60,127 nt of DNA from an uncultured Clostridia bacterium (GTDB taxonomy: Bacteria > Bacillota > Clostridia > Oscillospirales > Acutalibacteraceae): the NCBI GenBank assembly GCA_946182865.1, contig CAMHAV010000004.1, positions 1 to 60,127 of the forward strand. The letters run 5' to 3'. Every line of letters begins with the position of its first letter. Position 1 is the first letter of the stretch. The notes under the pieces were generated by a model. The model saw only the letters and a list, made by a program, of their open reading frames with translations, had not been told where the DNA came from and did not search any database. Both the position numbers and the translations under genes were made by a program. This document shows positions 41,947-51,017 of this stretch, in pieces.

Positions 41947-42972
41947 TCAGCGAAGCGCCATCGTCAGCGCCACCGCGATCACACCCGCAATCAGCGTGAT
42001 CACACTGAAGCTCCAGACGATCTTGACCTCGCTCCATCCACACATCTCAAAGTGATGATGAATGGGACTCATTTTGAAAATACGCTTGCCGTGAGTGGCT
42101 TTGAAGTAAGCAACTTGCAGCATGACCGAACCTGCCTCGCAAAGGTAGATGATACCCACCAGCGGAACGAGAACCGGCATGTTCACGCCATACGCCATCG
42201 CGCAGAACAGACCGCCCAGAAACAGCGAGCCGGTGTCGCCCATAAAGACCTTGGCAGGGAAGAAATTCCATACCAGAAAACCGAGGCATCCTCCCGCCAC
42301 CGCCGCGGAAAACACGCTCATGCCGAACATGCTGCGCATGCCCGCGATCATGATGAAGACAATCGCCGCAAAGAAGGTCACGGAAGAACAAAGTCCGTCG
42401 ATACCGTCCGTCAGGTTGACTGCGTTGACAAATCCCACGATCATGAACATGGAGATCGGATAAAAGAGGAATCCCACATTCACATCGCCCAGAAAGGGAA
42501 TGGAAGTGACCGACGCATCACCGATCATGGCAAGGGTGGCGAGATATCCGCCGCTGATGAGAATCATGAAGATCATCTTCTGCCCCGGCGTCAGGCCGTC
42601 GTTCTGCTTTTTGATGACCTTGATGTAATCGTCCAGGAATCCCACCGCTCCGAACAGCAGCGCCATGAGAATGCCCGCGATCATGCGGATCCAATAGCCC
42701 TGTGTTTCATAATAGGAGGCAATCACACCCTTCTGCTGAAGGTAGTAGTACAGCGGCAGACATACCGCCAGTGCGCCTACGATGCCTACCATAAACATAA
42801 TACCGCCCATCGTCGGGGTGCCCTGTTTTTTCTCATGCCATTTGGGACCGATTTCCTTGATGGTCTGACCGTATTTTAATTGATGGAGCCACGGTATCAC
42901 CTTAATGCCCAACGCCGCGGTGATACCGAACGCCAGCACGGAGGCCAGCAGACTGATGAATTCCTGTGTCAT
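41947..42972 (-). CDS. mraY: Phospho-MurNAc-pentapeptide transferase MraY
   Basis: A 341-residue integral membrane enzyme making lipid I from UDP-MurNAc-pentapeptide and undecaprenyl phosphate. Catalytic motifs are clear: TPTMGGIMFM, FLDDYIKVIKKQNDGL, VNLTDGIDGL and the C-terminal PIHHHFEM. About ten transmembrane helices; typical length. AAGGACGG lies about 12 bases before the ATG. It lies 85 bp after murF. Confidence 0.97.
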   Translation of the reverse strand: MTQEFISLLASVLAFGITAALGIKVIPWLHQLKYGQTIKEIGPKWHEKKQGTPTMGGIMFMVGIVGALAVCLPLYYYLQQKGVIASYYETQGYWIRMIAGILMALLFGAVGFLDDYIKVIKKQNDGLTPGQKMIFMILISGGYLATLAMIGDASVTSIPFLGDVNVGFLFYPISMFMIVGFVNAVNLTDGIDGLCSSVTFFAAIVFIMIAGMRSMFGMSVFSAAVAGGCLGFLVWNFFPAKVFMGDTGSLFLGGLFCAMAYGVNMPVLVPLVGIIYLCEAGSVMLQVAYFKATHGKRIFKMSPIHHHFEMCGWSEVKIVWSFSVITLIAGVIAVALTMALR

Positions 42973-43057
42973 GATGCATTACCGTCCTTACACTTTTTGG
43001 CTGTTCCCGCAAACTTTTGCCCGCAACCCTTTGCCCGCAAATTTTTGCGTTCTTTTT

Positions 43058-44440
43058 TCAATTCTCGGAGACCTCGGGAAGCGCTTCGTACACCGAAGCG
43101 ATAATTTCCTCCAGCTTCATCGCTCTGCTCGCTTTGAAGAGAACGGTGTCGCCCTCCCGCAGCATACCGCAGAGCGTCTCCGCGAGCGCCGCTTTATCGT
43201 CAAAATGCCGCACCGTCGGCACACCGCCGTCCGCGCCTTCTATGTACGCCTTGGCTTCCTCGCCCAGTGCCAGCAGCACATCAACGTGATAGTCGGCGGC
43301 CGCCTTGCCGCATTCGAGATGGGCCTGCCTCGAATAACTGCCCAGTTCCTTCATATCGCCCAGCACGGCGATTTTCCGGCTGCCGTCGCTGTCGCGCAGC
43401 ACGCCCAGAGAGGCTTTGATGGAGTCGGGGCTGGCGTTGTAGCAATCCTCGATGACCGTTACGCCGCCGCGTCTGACAATTTTTTGCCGCATTCCGGTCG
43501 GCACATAGCCGGCCAGACCTTTGATGGCCTGTTCGGGAGAAACGCCCAGCAGCATGCCGCACGCAAAAGCGATGCAGGCATTGTAGACATTGTGCGTGCC
43601 CACCGCAGGAAGTTCCACCGCATAACGCTGCCCGTCATAGCAGATGTCAAAGCGCATGGATTCCTGCCCCTGTACAATGTTCTCGGCGCGGCAGTCCGCG
43701 TCGGGGCAGGAAATACCGCACACCACCACGGGGTTGGAAATGCCTTTGACACCTTCCGGCAAAAGGTCGTTGTCACCGTTGATAATCAGCGGCGCGTCGG
43801 GAGACATCCCTTCCAGTATTTCCATTTTCGCCTTCAATATGCCCTCGCGCGAGCCGAGCTTTTCAATGTGACTCACGCCGATATTGGTGATAATGCCCAC
43901 TGTGGGACGCGCCGCAGCGGTCAGGCGGCTGATCTCTCCGAAGCCGCTCATGCCCATCTCAAACACCGCCGCCTCGTAGCTCCCGTCGAGACGGAAGCAC
44001 ATTTTGGGCAGGCCGATTTCGTTGTTGAAGTTGCCCTGTGTGGCAAGGGTCTTGTATTTCTGCGACAGCACCGCGGCCACCATTTCCTTGGTGGTCGTCT
44101 TGCCGACCGAGCCGGTCAGCCCTACTACGGGAATATCGAATTTGGCACGATAATACCCCGCCAGCGCAAGGAACGCCAGACGCGTATCGGGCACAAGAAG
44201 GATCCTGTCGGCGTCCGCGCCGTCGATGGGACGGCTGCACACTGCCGCGACCGCGCCTTTGGCCAGCACATCCGTTACAAAATCGTGCGCGTCAAAGCGT
44301 TCGCCCCGAATGGCGAAAAAGAGCGTACCCTCTCCCGCCTCACGGCTGTCTATCGTAATATTGGTAATGTCCGCGTCGGCATAGCGGCTGGGTTCCGCGC
44401 CCAGCGCCGCCGCGACTTCTTTTAACTGCATGGTTTCCAT
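43058..44440 (-). CDS. murF: UDP-MurNAc-tripeptide D-alanyl-D-alanine ligase MurF
   Basis: A 460-residue Mur ligase. The three domains are present: N-terminal UDP-binding (TLFFAIRGERFDAHDFV), central ATPase with GLTGSVGKTTTKEMVAAVL, GNFNNEIGLP and the ENIV/MGMSGFGEI region, and C-terminal GLAGYVPTGMRQKIV with EDCYNASPDS. It joins D-Ala-D-Ala to UDP-MurNAc-tripeptide. ATG at 44440 is chosen for the GGCGGAG nine bases upstream. It follows murE by 42 bp. Confidence 0.96.
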   Translation of the reverse strand: METMQLKEVAAALGAEPSRYADADITNITIDSREAGEGTLFFAIRGERFDAHDFVTDVLAKGAVAAVCSRPIDGADADRILLVPDTRLAFLALAGYYRAKFDIPVVGLTGSVGKTTTKEMVAAVLSQKYKTLATQGNFNNEIGLPKMCFRLDGSYEAAVFEMGMSGFGEISRLTAAARPTVGIITNIGVSHIEKLGSREGILKAKMEILEGMSPDAPLIINGDNDLLPEGVKGISNPVVVCGISCPDADCRAENIVQGQESMRFDICYDGQRYAVELPAVGTHNVYNACIAFACGMLLGVSPEQAIKGLAGYVPTGMRQKIVRRGGVTVIEDCYNASPDSIKASLGVLRDSDGSRKIAVLGDMKELGSYSRQAHLECGKAAADYHVDVLLALGEEAKAYIEGADGGVPTVRHFDDKAALAETLCGMLREGDTVLFKASRAMKLEEIIASVYEALPEVSEN

Positions 44441-44482
44441 AGTCAAAGACTCCGCCTTTCGCAAAGATTCCCCTTGAACCGC

Positions 44483-45925
44483 TTACCGCAGTCCCAGCTC
44501 GGCAAAAATTTCATCCAGCACCTCGCGCTCATCAAAATGCACTTTGGTCTTGCCGAGAATCTGATAATCCTCGTGGCCTTTGCCCGCCAGCACGATCACG
44601 TCGCCCGGCTGCGCATGCTCCACCGCGTATTTCATCGCCTCGCGGCGGTTGACGATCGCCACATAGGGCGTGTCGTGCCTTTCCACACCGGGAATGATCT
44701 GCTGCACGATGCTTTCGGGATCCTCCGTGCGGGGATTGTCCGATGTGACGATGACAAAGTCCGCCAGCCGTGCCGCCGCTTCGCCCATCAGAGGACGCTT
44801 GTAGGGGTCGCGGTCGCCGCCGCAGCCCAGCAGCGCGACCAGCCGCCCCTCGGAAACGGCGCGCATGGAACCGAGTATATTCTCCACACCGTCAGGGGTG
44901 TGGGCATAGTCGAGAATAATGGTAAAGTCGCGGCCGGTGGGATAGACCTCGGCGCGGCCCTTGATGCCGGTGGAGTGATTGAGCGCCTGCGCCACGGTTT
45001 CGGGCGATACGCCCACGGCGAGCGCACAGCCCGCCGCGCTGAGCGCGTTATAGGCGGAAAATTTACCGGGCGTGGGCACCTTGACCCGGTATTCCTCACC
45101 CTGTGCGCACAGTTTGAAAGCCACGCCGTCCGCTGAGAAAGTCACGTCACGCGCATTCAGATCGGCAAGAGGATTTTCGATGCCGTAGGTCATCAGCTCG
45201 ACGCTGTCGTCAATACGCAGCCTGTTGCCCCATTCGTCGTCAATGTTGATAACGGCGCAGTCAGTCATGGTAAAGAGCCTTGCCTTGGCGGCAAAGTAGG
45301 CCTCCATCGTGCCGTGGAAATCGAGGTGATCTTCAGTCAGGTTGGTAAAGCAGGCCGCCGCGAAATGCAGCCCCGCCACACGTTCCAGCTCGAGCGCGTG
45401 GGAGGACACCTCCATAATGGCGGTATCGCAGCCCGCGTCCGCCATTTGCTGAAACAGGCGGTGCAGCTCGTAAATCTCCGGCGTGGTGAATTCGGTATGA
45501 AGCACCTGATCGCCGATCATATTCTGAATGGTGCCGATCAGGCCGCACTTGTGACCGCAGCTTTCCAGCACCTGTTTGGTGATGGTGGTTGCGGAGGTCT
45601 TGCCGTTGGTGCCGGTAATGCCGATGAGCTGAAGACGTTCAAGGGGACGGCCCATGAGATTTTCACACATGGCGGCGAAAGCGCTGCGGGTAGAGGAGAC
45701 AATCACCTGATTGGCAAGTCCCAGATCACGCTCGCACACGACGACAGCCGCACCCTGCTCCACCACTGCCTGCGCGAAATCGTGGCCGTCGCGGGTGAGT
45801 CCCTTGATGCAGACGAACGCCATGCCCTCGCCCGCTTTGCGCGAGTCGGAGGTGATATCCGTGATCTCGCAGTCGCCGTCAAAGCCGGTATATTCAATAC
45901 CTTCCATCAATTTGGTCAGAAGCAT
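44483..45925 (-). CDS. murE: UDP-MurNAc-dipeptide:meso-diaminopimelate ligase MurE
   Basis: A 480-residue Mur ligase. It has the ATP loop GITGTNGKTSATTI, the TTPE motif and ILDYAHTPDGVENIL. The amino-acid selectivity motif is DNPRTEDP, the DNPR form that marks meso-diaminopimelate-adding enzymes, so the peptidoglycan should be of meso-DAP type. Length is normal. AAGGA lies about 13 bases upstream of the ATG. It lies between spoVD and murF. Confidence 0.97.
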   Translation of the reverse strand: MLLTKLMEGIEYTGFDGDCEITDITSDSRKAGEGMAFVCIKGLTRDGHDFAQAVVEQGAAVVVCERDLGLANQVIVSSTRSAFAAMCENLMGRPLERLQLIGITGTNGKTSATTITKQVLESCGHKCGLIGTIQNMIGDQVLHTEFTTPEIYELHRLFQQMADAGCDTAIMEVSSHALELERVAGLHFAAACFTNLTEDHLDFHGTMEAYFAAKARLFTMTDCAVINIDDEWGNRLRIDDSVELMTYGIENPLADLNARDVTFSADGVAFKLCAQGEEYRVKVPTPGKFSAYNALSAAGCALAVGVSPETVAQALNHSTGIKGRAEVYPTGRDFTIILDYAHTPDGVENILGSMRAVSEGRLVALLGCGGDRDPYKRPLMGEAAARLADFVIVTSDNPRTEDPESIVQQIIPGVERHDTPYVAIVNRREAMKYAVEHAQPGDVIVLAGKGHEDYQILGKTKVHFDEREVLDEIFAELGLR

Positions 45926-46015
45926 AGATTGATGACAGTCCTTCCGTTATGGTTTTGTCAGCCCGAAAACCTGCCTGCTCCGCCAAAGCCGCAAGCAACA
46001 GGTTTCCTTTATTAT

Positions 46016-46043
46016 CATCATTCCGTATTCCGCATTCCGAATT
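46016..46043. repeat. Heptad-repeat tract E at the spoVD stop codon
   Basis: Four 7-bp units in phase: CATCATT, CCGTATT, CCGCATT, CCGAATT. The final two bases belong to the spoVD stop codon. Just downstream in the transcript (45967-46006) an AACCTG/CAGGTT inverted repeat encloses a GC-rich stretch. Confidence 0.6.
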
Positions 46044-48435
46044 AGTCTGTCAGGCCTTCGACGGTGAATTCCACCGTGACGACAGTACCTTCTTCGACAC
46101 GGCTGCCGGCGGGAATATCCTGCGACTTGGCCACGCCGCTGCTGCTTTCATAACCTGTGCCGGAATAACGGATGTTGAGATTCTTGTTCTTGACGGCGCT
46201 GGCCACGCCTGTGGGAGAACGTCCCACCAGATCAGGCACCGTGGTCATCGGAATATCGCCGTCCGATTCGGTCGTCAGCACGATGGTGCTGGATTTCGGC
46301 GCACTCCTCGCGCCGGAGGGAATCTGACCGGTAATCGTGCTTCCCTCACCGATAATGCGGGGAACCAGTCCCTTGGCTTCCAGAAGTTCTGTGGCTTCCT
46401 CGGTGGACTTGCCCACCACGTTGGGAATGAGCGTATCCATCAGCCGCGCGTCGTCCTCGGAATAGATGGTTTCCACGCCGAGATAGGGCAGCACTTCGCT
46501 GAGAATGCCGCGCACAACAGGCGCGACCAAGGTGCCGCCGCCGTGGCTTCTGGGATTGTTGGGTTCGTCGAGCAGCACCAGCGCCGCGATTTCCGGGTCA
46601 TTGATGGGAGCCACGGCACAGAAAGAAGCGATATACTTTCTCTCCTTGCCCTCGGTGGACGCGAGAAGGGCAATCTTTTCGGATGTACCCGTCTTGGCGC
46701 CGATGCGGTAGCCGCTGATGTAGACATTGTGTGCCGTACCGCCGATGCCGGCCGTTGCTTCCAGCATAGCCGAGATATTGCGGGAGGTGGTTTCGGAAAC
46801 CACCTGACGCTTGACGACTGTCTGATGATTGTTGACAATGTTGCCGTTGGGGTCGAGCACCTTGTCAACCACGTAGGGCTGCACAAGGTAACCGCCGTTG
46901 GTGGCAGCGGAAAACGCCGTGATCATCTGAATCGGCGTGACGGTGAAAGTCTGGCCGAACGAGGATGACGCCACCTGCACCACGCCGAGATCGTTCTCGT
47001 GATGGTACACGCCTACCGCTTCACCCGGCAGGTCAATGCCGGTTTTGGCGGTCAGGCCGAACGCGGAGAAGTATTTGTAGAAATTCGCGCCGCCCAGACG
47101 TTCACCCAGCGTCATCAGCACGGGGTTGCAGGAATTCATCATGCCCTGCGTCAGGGTTTCCTGACCGTGACCGCCTGTCTTATGGCAGTGGATCCTGCGG
47201 CCGCCCACAACCTTGTATCCGACACAGGTGAACGTGTCGTCCATGCTGGTCACGCCTTCTTCGAGCGCCGCCGCCATGGTAATGGGTTTAAAAACCGAGC
47301 CGGGTTCATACGCGTCGTTGACCGCCTTGTTGCGCCACTGTCTCTGCTGCGCCGCACTGATTGCTTTGGATTTTTCCTCGGGATCTTCGATCTCCGCGAT
47401 CTTTTGCAGATCCTGTTCGTCCTTGATTTCAAGGTAATTGGCGGGATCGTAGTCGTTCATGGTGGCCATGCCGTAAATCGCGCCCGTGTTGACATTCATG
47501 ATAATGCCCACGGCTTTGTTTTCGACGTTGTTGTCGATGACCGCCTGACGCAGGTATTTTTCCAGCGTCGCCTGAATATTCGCGTCGATGGTCAGCACCA
47601 GGCTGTTGCCGTCGATAGCGGGAATGACGGTGTCGTAATCAAACGGCATTTCGCCGCCCTTGGAATTCTTGGCCTTGATGATCTTGCCGTCCACGCCCTT
47701 GAGCGTGTTGTTGTAATAGCTTTCCAGTCCGGCGGAACCGACATTCTCGTAATTGGTAAAGCCCAGCACGGTGGAGGCCAGCGGGGTATCGTGAAAGTAG
47801 TATCGCTTGGTATCGGTGGCGATCGTTACCCCCTTGATATAGGGATAGTTTTCTTTCTTTTCGAGTTTCATATCGGGGTGATCTTCCAGAAACACCACCT
47901 TGCGGGTGTGCTTTTTGCCATCCTCCCCCGTGTATGTTTCTTTGCCGACATAGCAGGTACGATAGATAAACGCCCGCAGAATATCTTTCTGGTCTTTGTC
48001 CGCCTTCACCGTCAGCTTGACACTGGTATATTTGGAATGGGTCTTTTCCAGCACGCTGTTGTAATCCAGCCCCAGCACGTCGGACAACGTCTGGCAAATT
48101 TCCTTGCGCTGGTCTTCCTGAATCTCAGCGGGCGCAAGATATACCACCCAAGCCGCCGCGCTTCTGACCAGCTTTTCGCCGTTGGCATCGAAGATCGTGC
48201 CGCGGTTGGCGGGAAGCGTTTCGGTTTTAAGCTGCTGCGAGGCCGCCGCCTGCTGGTATTTATCACTGCGAATGACCATCAGATTCAGGAGATTGAAGAA
48301 AATCGCAATCACAAGACCTACGACGATCAACTCCAGAATGGCCACCCTGTGCGAAATATGATCGAGTCCTTTGTACCGTTCGAAAAAGTTAAAATTGTTC
48401 CAAAAAGCTTTCTTCCCTTGCTCTTTTTCTTCCAC
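46042..48435 (-). CDS. spoVD: Class B penicillin-binding protein, SpoVD/FtsI type with PASTA domains
   Basis: A 797-residue peptidoglycan transpeptidase. One transmembrane helix near residues 32-56, a dimerisation domain beginning with LPANRGTIFDANG, then the catalytic domain with YEPGSVFKP (nucleophile Ser about 382), NSCNP and GAKTGTSEK (about 578). Two PASTA domains follow (about residues 665-795). PASTA-bearing class B PBPs in the dcw cluster of spore formers include the vegetative FtsI/PbpB and SpoVD; which one this is cannot be settled, and it may serve both roles. GTG at 48435 is chosen for GGAGG seven bases upstream. Confidence 0.9.
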   Translation of the reverse strand: MEEKEQGKKAFWNNFNFFERYKGLDHISHRVAILELIVVGLVIAIFFNLLNLMVIRSDKYQQAAASQQLKTETLPANRGTIFDANGEKLVRSAAAWVVYLAPAEIQEDQRKEICQTLSDVLGLDYNSVLEKTHSKYTSVKLTVKADKDQKDILRAFIYRTCYVGKETYTGEDGKKHTRKVVFLEDHPDMKLEKKENYPYIKGVTIATDTKRYYFHDTPLASTVLGFTNYENVGSAGLESYYNNTLKGVDGKIIKAKNSKGGEMPFDYDTVIPAIDGNSLVLTIDANIQATLEKYLRQAVIDNNVENKAVGIIMNVNTGAIYGMATMNDYDPANYLEIKDEQDLQKIAEIEDPEEKSKAISAAQQRQWRNKAVNDAYEPGSVFKPITMAAALEEGVTSMDDTFTCVGYKVVGGRRIHCHKTGGHGQETLTQGMMNSCNPVLMTLGERLGGANFYKYFSAFGLTAKTGIDLPGEAVGVYHHENDLGVVQVASSSFGQTFTVTPIQMITAFSAATNGGYLVQPYVVDKVLDPNGNIVNNHQTVVKRQVVSETTSRNISAMLEATAGIGGTAHNVYISGYRIGAKTGTSEKIALLASTEGKERKYIASFCAVAPINDPEIAALVLLDEPNNPRSHGGGTLVAPVVRGILSEVLPYLGVETIYSEDDARLMDTLIPNVVGKSTEEATELLEAKGLVPRIIGEGSTITGQIPSGARSAPKSSTIVLTTESDGDIPMTTVPDLVGRSPTGVASAVKNKNLNIRYSGTGYESSSGVAKSQDIPAGSRVEEGTVVTVEFTVEGLTD

Positions 48436-48596
48436 TTGCACACCTCCGCCATGCCTGCGGCATTCTCCGCATTCAACGCAAAACGAGAGTTAAGAATCAA
48501 TCTCAACTCTCCTGTTAAGCCTCATGTCTGTGATTGCCAACCGACGTTCTTCTTGCATCAAGCAACATCGGTCGGCAATTCATATTTATTTTGCTT

Positions 48597-49142
48597 TTAA
48601 TCAAAGTATGACTTGAACTGATCGATCAATCCGGTTTTTTCGGCGTCGTCATTTTCAAAATCATCTTCCTTGCCCACTTCGATCCATTCCATCTGAAATC
48701 TTTCTCTTTTCTGCATACCCAGCTTGGTGCGCGCATATTCTTCAATAGCGGCGTCGCTCATCTTGTTGTCGTACTTAATCATCAGATTGCCATAATCGTC
48801 CTGTAGCGATGCGAGACGCTGCTGTCTTTCGGCAATCGCAGACGCAAGCTCATTTTCTCTGACCTGATAGCTGATGGAGATCAGGAAGAAAGACATCAGC
48901 GCCAAAAATGCCGCACCCGAAAGAATCACCAGCTTCCACTGATGCGCATCCAGAGAATGGAACGCTTTCACCACGGGAAGCGGAGCCGTCACCTGCTTTT
49001 GGCGGCTCAGCTTGTTGAGCTTGACGGTCTTGGCGGATACAACGTGACGGGTGGACTTTCTTGCGCCCGCCCCGGTTTCTTCCTGCTGCTTCTCTTTTCT
49101 GACGGTCAGATCATATGCGATACTTCCTTCGGTCATTGGCAT
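48597..49142 (-). CDS. ftsL: FtsL-like septum protein
   Basis: A 181-residue bitopic protein in the ftsL position between rsmH and the PBP gene. The transmembrane helix spans about residues 74-96, followed by a coiled coil (VRENELASAIAERQQRLASL) with a leucine-zipper-like pattern, as in FtsL/DivIC. Residues 1-70 are a long basic cytoplasmic segment, whereas typical FtsL tails are short. The C-terminal tail is acidic. AGGAGG lies 8 bases before the ATG at 49142. FtsL sequences diverge strongly, so the assignment rests on layout and context. Confidence 0.8.
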   Translation of the reverse strand: MPMTEGSIAYDLTVRKEKQQEETGAGARKSTRHVVSAKTVKLNKLSRQKQVTAPLPVVKAFHSLDAHQWKLVILSGAAFLALMSFFLISISYQVRENELASAIAERQQRLASLQDDYGNLMIKYDNKMSDAAIEEYARTKLGMQKRERFQMEWIEVGKEDDFENDDAEKTGLIDQFKSYFD

Positions 49143-49222
49143 TTTCGTTACCTCCTGCACTTTCATTTGTCGTTATCTGTCGTTTTTAATACTATTTTTA
49201 TCTCACAAAAAACTGCGTTTGT

Positions 49223-50149
49223 TCACAGCTTGATACACGTCCGCAGCTTGCTGCTGCGGCTGCGGGGATTTCTCTCGAGTTCCTCCTCCGACGGCACGAT
49301 CGGCTTTCGGGTGAGCAGCTTTGCCTTGGGCTTGTTGCCGCATACGCACACCGGAAACTCCGGCGGACAGGTGCAGCCCTCGCACCACTTGGCCATCGTC
49401 TGCTTGACAATCCGATCTTCCAGCGAGTGAAAGGTAATCACCGAAAGCCGGCCCTCCGGCGCCAGTCTGTCAAATCCGGCCTGCAAGCCGCGTTCCAGTT
49501 CGCCCAATTCGTCGTTGACGGCAATGCGCAGCGCCTGAAAAACCTTGCGTGCGGGATGTCCGCCCCGCTTGGCGGCTGCCGGCACCGCGTCGGAAATGAT
49601 TTCGGCCAGTCGGAATGTCGTGTCGATGGGCGCTTTCTCTCTCTCGGCGCATATCGCCTTGGCGATTCTGACGGAAAATTTCTCCTCGCCGTAGCGGCTG
49701 AAAATCTCCGCGAGCTGCTGCCACGTCATAGAGGCACACAGATCGGCGGCGGTCACGCCCTCCTGGCTCATGCGCATATCCAGCGGCGCGTCCTTGTGAA
49801 AGGAAAAGCCGCGCTCGGCGGTATCCACCTGGTGAGAGGATACGCCGATATCCATCAGAATACCGTTGACGGCGGGAATGCCCAGACCGTCCAGCACATC
49901 GGCTATCGCGCTGTAAGGGGTATGTATCACTGTCACGCGTTCGTCGCCCGCAAAGCGCGCGGTCACGGCGGCAATCGCGTCAGGGTCGCGGTCGAGGCAG
50001 ACAAGCCTGCCGTCCGGCCCCAGCCGTTCCAGCACAGCCGCACTGTGATTGCCTCCGCCGGCGGTGCAGTCCACGTAAATGCCGTCGGGCTGTACATCCA
50101 GCGAGTCGATGGTCTCACCGAACAATACAGGAATATGTTGAAATTCCAA
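49223..50149 (-). CDS. rsmH: 16S rRNA (cytosine1402-N4)-methyltransferase RsmH
   Basis: A 308-residue SAM-dependent methyltransferase (MraW). It has the usual N-terminus EFQHIPVLFGETIDSL, the SAM loop DCTAGGGNHSAAVLERL, DIGVSSHQVDTAERGFSF, and FQALRIAVNDELGELE and VITFHSLEDRIVK near the end. A TTG start at 50149 is proposed because GGGGGAA lies 5-6 bases upstream and the family start follows at once; the ATG at 50185 overlaps the mraZ stop (ATGA) and would add 12 residues. Second gene of the dcw operon. Confidence 0.95.
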   Translation of the reverse strand: MEFQHIPVLFGETIDSLDVQPDGIYVDCTAGGGNHSAAVLERLGPDGRLVCLDRDPDAIAAVTARFAGDERVTVIHTPYSAIADVLDGLGIPAVNGILMDIGVSSHQVDTAERGFSFHKDAPLDMRMSQEGVTAADLCASMTWQQLAEIFSRYGEEKFSVRIAKAICAEREKAPIDTTFRLAEIISDAVPAAAKRGGHPARKVFQALRIAVNDELGELERGLQAGFDRLAPEGRLSVITFHSLEDRIVKQTMAKWCEGCTCPPEFPVCVCGNKPKAKLLTRKPIVPSEEELERNPRSRSSKLRTCIKL

Positions 50150-50181
50150 AGAAGTTCCCCCTGCTTTCTCTGCCGGACACG

Positions 50182-50607
50182 TCATGCAAGTCCCAGCTGC
50201 TCCATCAGCGCCATCTCTTCCTCAGGCGACATTTCGTTTGCCTCGTTCACCTTTTCCAGTTCCTCTTCGTTCCAGAACTCGATCCAGTCGATCATGCCGA
50301 CCATGCGCACCTTGTCCTTGATGCCCACCGAAAGACGGGTTTCCTCGGAGATGAGGATGCGTCCCTGGCTGTCGAGAGCCAGTTCTTCCGCATTGATAAT
50401 CAGCTTGCGGCGGAGCTTTACCATAGGAGCCGTACCCTGACGCAGCTTTTCGAGGAATTGCTCATAGGACGCCTTGGGATAAACACGGATGCAGCCGTCC
50501 GCGCTTTTGACGGCCACTACAGAGAGACCCAGATCTTCACGGTATTTCGCCGGGATAACGACACGACCTTTCGTGTCGATGTTATGTACGGCATTGCCGA
50601 TCAGCAT
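50182..50607 (-). CDS. mraZ: Transcriptional regulator MraZ
   Basis: A 141-residue MraZ with two SpoVT/AbrB-like repeats: GNAVHNIDTKGRVVIPAKYRE at the start and LALDSQGRILISEETR in the second half. MraZ binds repeats upstream of its own operon and controls dcw expression. GGAGGGAAC precedes the ATG. The promoter lies 263 bp upstream with three G-rich repeats around it that may be its binding sites. It heads the run mraZ-rsmH-ftsL-spoVD-murE-murF-mraY-ftsW-murG-ftsQ. Confidence 0.96.
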   Translation of the reverse strand: MLIGNAVHNIDTKGRVVIPAKYREDLGLSVVAVKSADGCIRVYPKASYEQFLEKLRQGTAPMVKLRRKLIINAEELALDSQGRILISEETRLSVGIKDKVRMVGMIDWIEFWNEEELEKVNEANEMSPEEEMALMEQLGLA

Positions 50608-50691
50608 ACGGTTCCCTCCTCTCCCGCGTCCGCCCCGCGAACGCCAATATCAGTCATGCTTGACTTTTTTCTCAAAAATCCGCATATTCCT

Positions 50692-50720
50692 TTGACAAAT
50701 GGGATATAATGTAGTATAAT
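50692..50720 (+). promoter_or_regulatory. Perfect consensus promoter on the plus strand inside the mraZ leader
   Basis: TTGACA (50692-50697), 17-bp spacer, TATAAT (50715-50720): an exact sigma-A consensus on the plus strand, pointing away from mraZ into its upstream region. No convincing plus-strand gene lies downstream. Confidence 0.85.
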
Positions 50721-50803
50721 GAACGCGGTGAAAAGAGAAAGCGCATACAAATCGGCTGCTTGAAGATTTGTTTCACAGACCTTCGGAGCCGATTACCTTT
50801 TAC

Positions 50804-50892
50804 AGGATTTTCGCCCCACTTCTCAACATTTTCTGGATTTTTCTGACATTTCGCCCCACTTGTATAATCATTATAGGATTTTCACTCCCAAA
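50804..50892 (-). promoter_or_regulatory. Three MraZ-box-like repeats upstream of mraZ
   Basis: Minus strand, in order: TTTGGGAGTGAAAATCCT (50875-50892), AAGTGGGGCGAAATGTCA (50844-50861), AAGTGGGGCGAAAATCCT (50804-50821). The first fills the spacer of the mraZ promoter and the second lies just past the start site. G-rich direct repeats upstream of mraZ are the known MraZ target type; spacing here (31 and 40 bp) is wider than in described boxes. Confidence 0.5.
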
Positions 50893-50898
50893 TGTCAA
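50870..50898 (-). promoter_or_regulatory. mraZ (dcw operon) promoter, perfect consensus
   Basis: Minus strand: TTGACA (50893-50898), 17-bp spacer, TATAAT (50870-50875). It implies a 5' leader of about 255 nt before mraZ. Confidence 0.85.
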
Positions 50899-51017
50899 TG
50901 CATTTCGAGATATTTGTGCGAGTTTTTTTATTGTGTATTGCACACTTTTTCCGAACCGACGACATACAAGACAACAGACAAAAAGCGTTTACAAAATATT
51001 TACATTTTACAAAACAT

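Noticed and set aside
41062..42879. 605-codon plus-strand open frame
   Set aside because: It lies antisense across ftsW and mraY, whose motifs are unmistakable. The translation is His/Arg-rich without domains, as expected for a shadow frame in GC-rich coding DNA.
46999..48600. 533-codon plus-strand open frame
   Set aside because: Antisense to the PBP gene with its intact catalytic motifs; composition is that of a shadow frame.
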